Position numbers and translations under genes: made by a program. A DNA stretch of 64,000 bases from Margaritifera margaritifera. Taxonomy: Eukaryota > Mollusca > Bivalvia > Unionida > Margaritiferidae. A model generated the notes under the pieces. It saw only the letters and a program-made list of their open reading frames with translations. It did not search any database and was not told where the DNA came from. Location of the stretch: NCBI GenBank assembly GCA_029931535.1, contig JAQPZY010001579.1, positions 1,974,501-2,038,500 on the forward strand. The letters are read 5' to 3'. Shown here piece by piece: positions 61,980-64,000 of the stretch (the first letter of the stretch is position 1; each line of letters begins with the position of its first letter).

Positions 61980-62130
61980 GATGAAAAGTATATATATATA
62001 TTCAAGAATGACTATGTCGGTGTGAATTGGTTTTATCTGAGCATTCAATATGTATCAGATGAAAAGTATATATATATATTCAAGAATGACTATGTCGGTG
62101 TGAATTGGTTTTATCTAAGCATTCAGATGA
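61980..62130. repeat. 78-bp tandem duplication in intron 1
   Basis: Two nearly identical copies starting GATGAAAAGTATATATATAT, immediately upstream (sense direction) of exon B. The plus-strand frame 61,812-62,204 spans it and is not a gene. Confidence 0.92.
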
Positions 62131-63586
62131 TGCAGGTATCTAGATCAGATTTACATTCGAATTTGTTTGAATTAAAATGCAAAAATATCGAATGTTTAAG
62201 ATGAAATTAAAAAGTTAAGCCGGTCAGATTTACTTCAAAATGCATGTACAGTAGAGAAAGGCCAATTAAGGTATATAAATCTACACGTGAGTATAGGTGT
62301 AGGAAAATTCGTTTTCCAGAATAGGTACAAGGCAAAAAATTTGGATATTTTGGAAGCATTTATTTTTGTTCACAAGCTGGATTTAAATGGGTGCGTAATA
62401 ATTCTGACTTAACAATACGATAAAGCCAACATCTACACTGACAGAGAATTTTATTTTGGATTGTAAGATCGTAAGATATGAATAATGTGTCGATATTTCG
62501 ACAGTTTTCAATGCACAGATTGAACCTCAAGCACATGACATGTGTGAGGAAGTGAATTTGTTTGAAAATTGTTGAGTGTAACTTTATGAATTGGCGCCGT
62601 TTTCTGTGAGTCATGTATAATTTGTGCCTTGTTATTCTTCTTTAAAAATTCTTTGTCGAATAAAGCGATCTATTGTACCCACACTGCCTTTCTAATCAAA
62701 ATTTTATTTTCTATAATGCCTAAAATATTTGAATGCTGCTTTGCTATGGTCAGCGATAATTAATTTATTTTGCTGAAGACATTTTCAGAAAACTGGGCCG
62801 ATGTCCCACAATGTCACATATATCTCATACTATAAACTATTTTTCAAGGCAATTGGCGCATGCGCAGACTATATGACGCGATGAAGGACTTTGGACGCAT
62901 ACAGATCGTAACACTCGGAATTTCAAGGACAATTGCATCCTACCTCGGTTGCTGGACTACTTTCTGTCATCATAGTACCCACTCCGAACACCTCAATGCC
63001 AATCCAAGCACATTATCCTTCAAAATATCTGATATACGTTATGTGCATGAACACTTTTTGTAATTCGTTTTCCCCTCTCATTTCGTGAAATCAATCCACT
63101 TTATGCATCCGATGTAATTTTTTATTTTTAGAAAAGACAACAAAAAAAAGTCACTGACTATCAAGGGCTAACAGTACACAGCTCTAAAGTATGGTGGAAC
63201 CAAAAGTTGTCCGGATATAACCTATTATTTTATTAATACCAATATAATATCTCCATAGCTGTTTACTTTATAGATTATATCTGCGTTACTTCTGCTTATA
63301 TTAATATCATGACATGTTGTAATCCTGGACTTGCTCCTGTCAAAGTCAAACTTTCTTGTGACTATTAGTTGATCGCAAGAACAACTCGAATATACGTATT
63401 GCGAAAAGACACATATCGGAACCTTATACAATCACGTGGCAACAAGGACTGTGCCATCGCAGGATATATTACGATTGGTTGGTTAAATGCAGTTTTCGCC
63501 GGACTTTCAGTGAATGTATGAAACATAAACATATTATTCCGGGAAATACGTTAGAATGTTTTGTTCTGGAAATTTCAGAAAAGCAA
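62131..63586. other. Contactin intron 1 (in window), remaining sequence
   Basis: AT-rich with no coding signal on either strand; the short frames at 62,360-62,614 (-) and 62,860-63,063 (+) show no domain. Confidence 0.6.
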
Positions 63587-63676
63587 ATGAAATGTATGTG
63601 AGATTGGCCCCTGTAACTGAATGACATAGAAAATGAAATGTATGTGAGATTGGCCCCTGTAACTGAATAACGTAGA
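63587..63676. repeat. 46-bp tandem duplication beside exon A donor
   Basis: Two copies of a unit starting ATGAAATGTATGTGAGATTG, ending about 20 bases from the exon A donor. Confidence 0.9.
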
Positions 63677-63694
63677 ACAGGAGGTAGTACTTAC

Positions 63695-63800
63695 GCCCCG
63701 TAGGCCAGACATTCCAGAAGGACGGTCTGTCCTCTCATTGGCACATTTGGAAAGACATTTATAAAGTCATTCGATATTTCGGGCCCCCATACCTTTGGGT
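63695..63800 (-). CDS. Cont: Contactin exon A: first half of Ig3
   Basis: Flanked by a TTTACAG acceptor and a GTAAGT donor. It starts with two bases completing a split codon, then encodes PKVWGPEISNDFINVF and GQTVLLECLAYG. The Cys in LLEC is the first intradomain cysteine of the Ig fold. It ends in phase 2. In-window residues are about 1-35. The 46-base duplication just downstream of its donor is intronic. Confidence 0.9.
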
Positions 63801-64000
63801 CTGTAAAGAAAGAGTATGCATTAACTTCTGTTCTCATCTACGATGATATTTACGAAACAATTGTTTCAAATTCTTAGCATGATAACTAATATAACAAATT
63901 GATATCCTTTCATAGAAATACAGAACGTTAAACACTACTGATGGCATAAAATATAATAAAAACGTGCACAGTTTTTTTAACCATTTTGAATTTGTAAATT
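63801..64000. other. Contactin intron entering from the right edge
   Basis: Non-coding sequence upstream of exon A. Its 5' exon is outside the window. Confidence 0.6.

Noticed and set aside
61812..62204. 130-codon plus-strand frame
   Set aside because: Antisense of contactin exon B fused to a tandem duplication.

Overview
This window is animal nuclear DNA, most likely from a mollusc or another lophotrochozoan. Its genes are split into short exons with GT-AG splice sites, and it is AT-rich. It is full of microsatellites and minisatellites, and it carries tRNA-derived SINEs, a LINE of the I/RNase H group, a mariner, Polinton-like relics and MITEs. Nothing prokaryotic was seen. The phylum is inferred from repeat style and from the contactin architecture, not from a species marker.

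The main gene runs on the minus strand from beyond the right edge down to 12,219. It is the 3' portion of a contactin-type cell adhesion gene. I traced 16 exons (63,800 to 12,219). Every splice phase agrees, and they encode 840 in-window residues plus a stop. In order they give four Ig domains (read as Ig3-Ig6), four fibronectin type III domains, and a short hydrophobic C-terminus typical of a GPI-anchor signal. The first two Ig domains, any N-terminal lectin domain and the promoter lie upstream of the window. Six Ig plus four FnIII plus a GPI anchor is the contactin layout; neuroglian/L1 has five FnIII and a transmembrane segment.

At the left end, two plus-strand exons (1,776-1,855 and 2,437-2,624) are the 3' end of a thyroglobulin type-1 repeat gene. 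It converges with the contactin gene across about 9.6 kb of repeat-rich intergenic DNA.

The contactin introns hold most of the sequence. Intron 15 (12.3-18.6 kb) contains a roughly 4.7 kb GATA-derived satellite with a higher-order structure, and a dead mariner. Intron 13 (19.9-27.1 kb) contains a SINE with a perfect target-site duplication and a decayed Polinton-like relic (type B DNA polymerase and packaging ATPase). Intron 11 (30.0-42.0 kb) contains a second relic (integrase with chromodomain, and a hydrophobic ORF). It also holds a large ~310-bp repeat array in which a 76-bp segment has expanded to exactly 22 copies. Intron 6 contains two MITEs and a 25-bp minisatellite that repeats the exon 6 splice donor ten times. 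Intron 3 contains a broken LINE.

The most interesting signal is that ten-fold splice donor (48,901-49,155). The exon end and its donor have been amplified out of frame, so that use of any of the nine downstream copies would introduce a stop codon.
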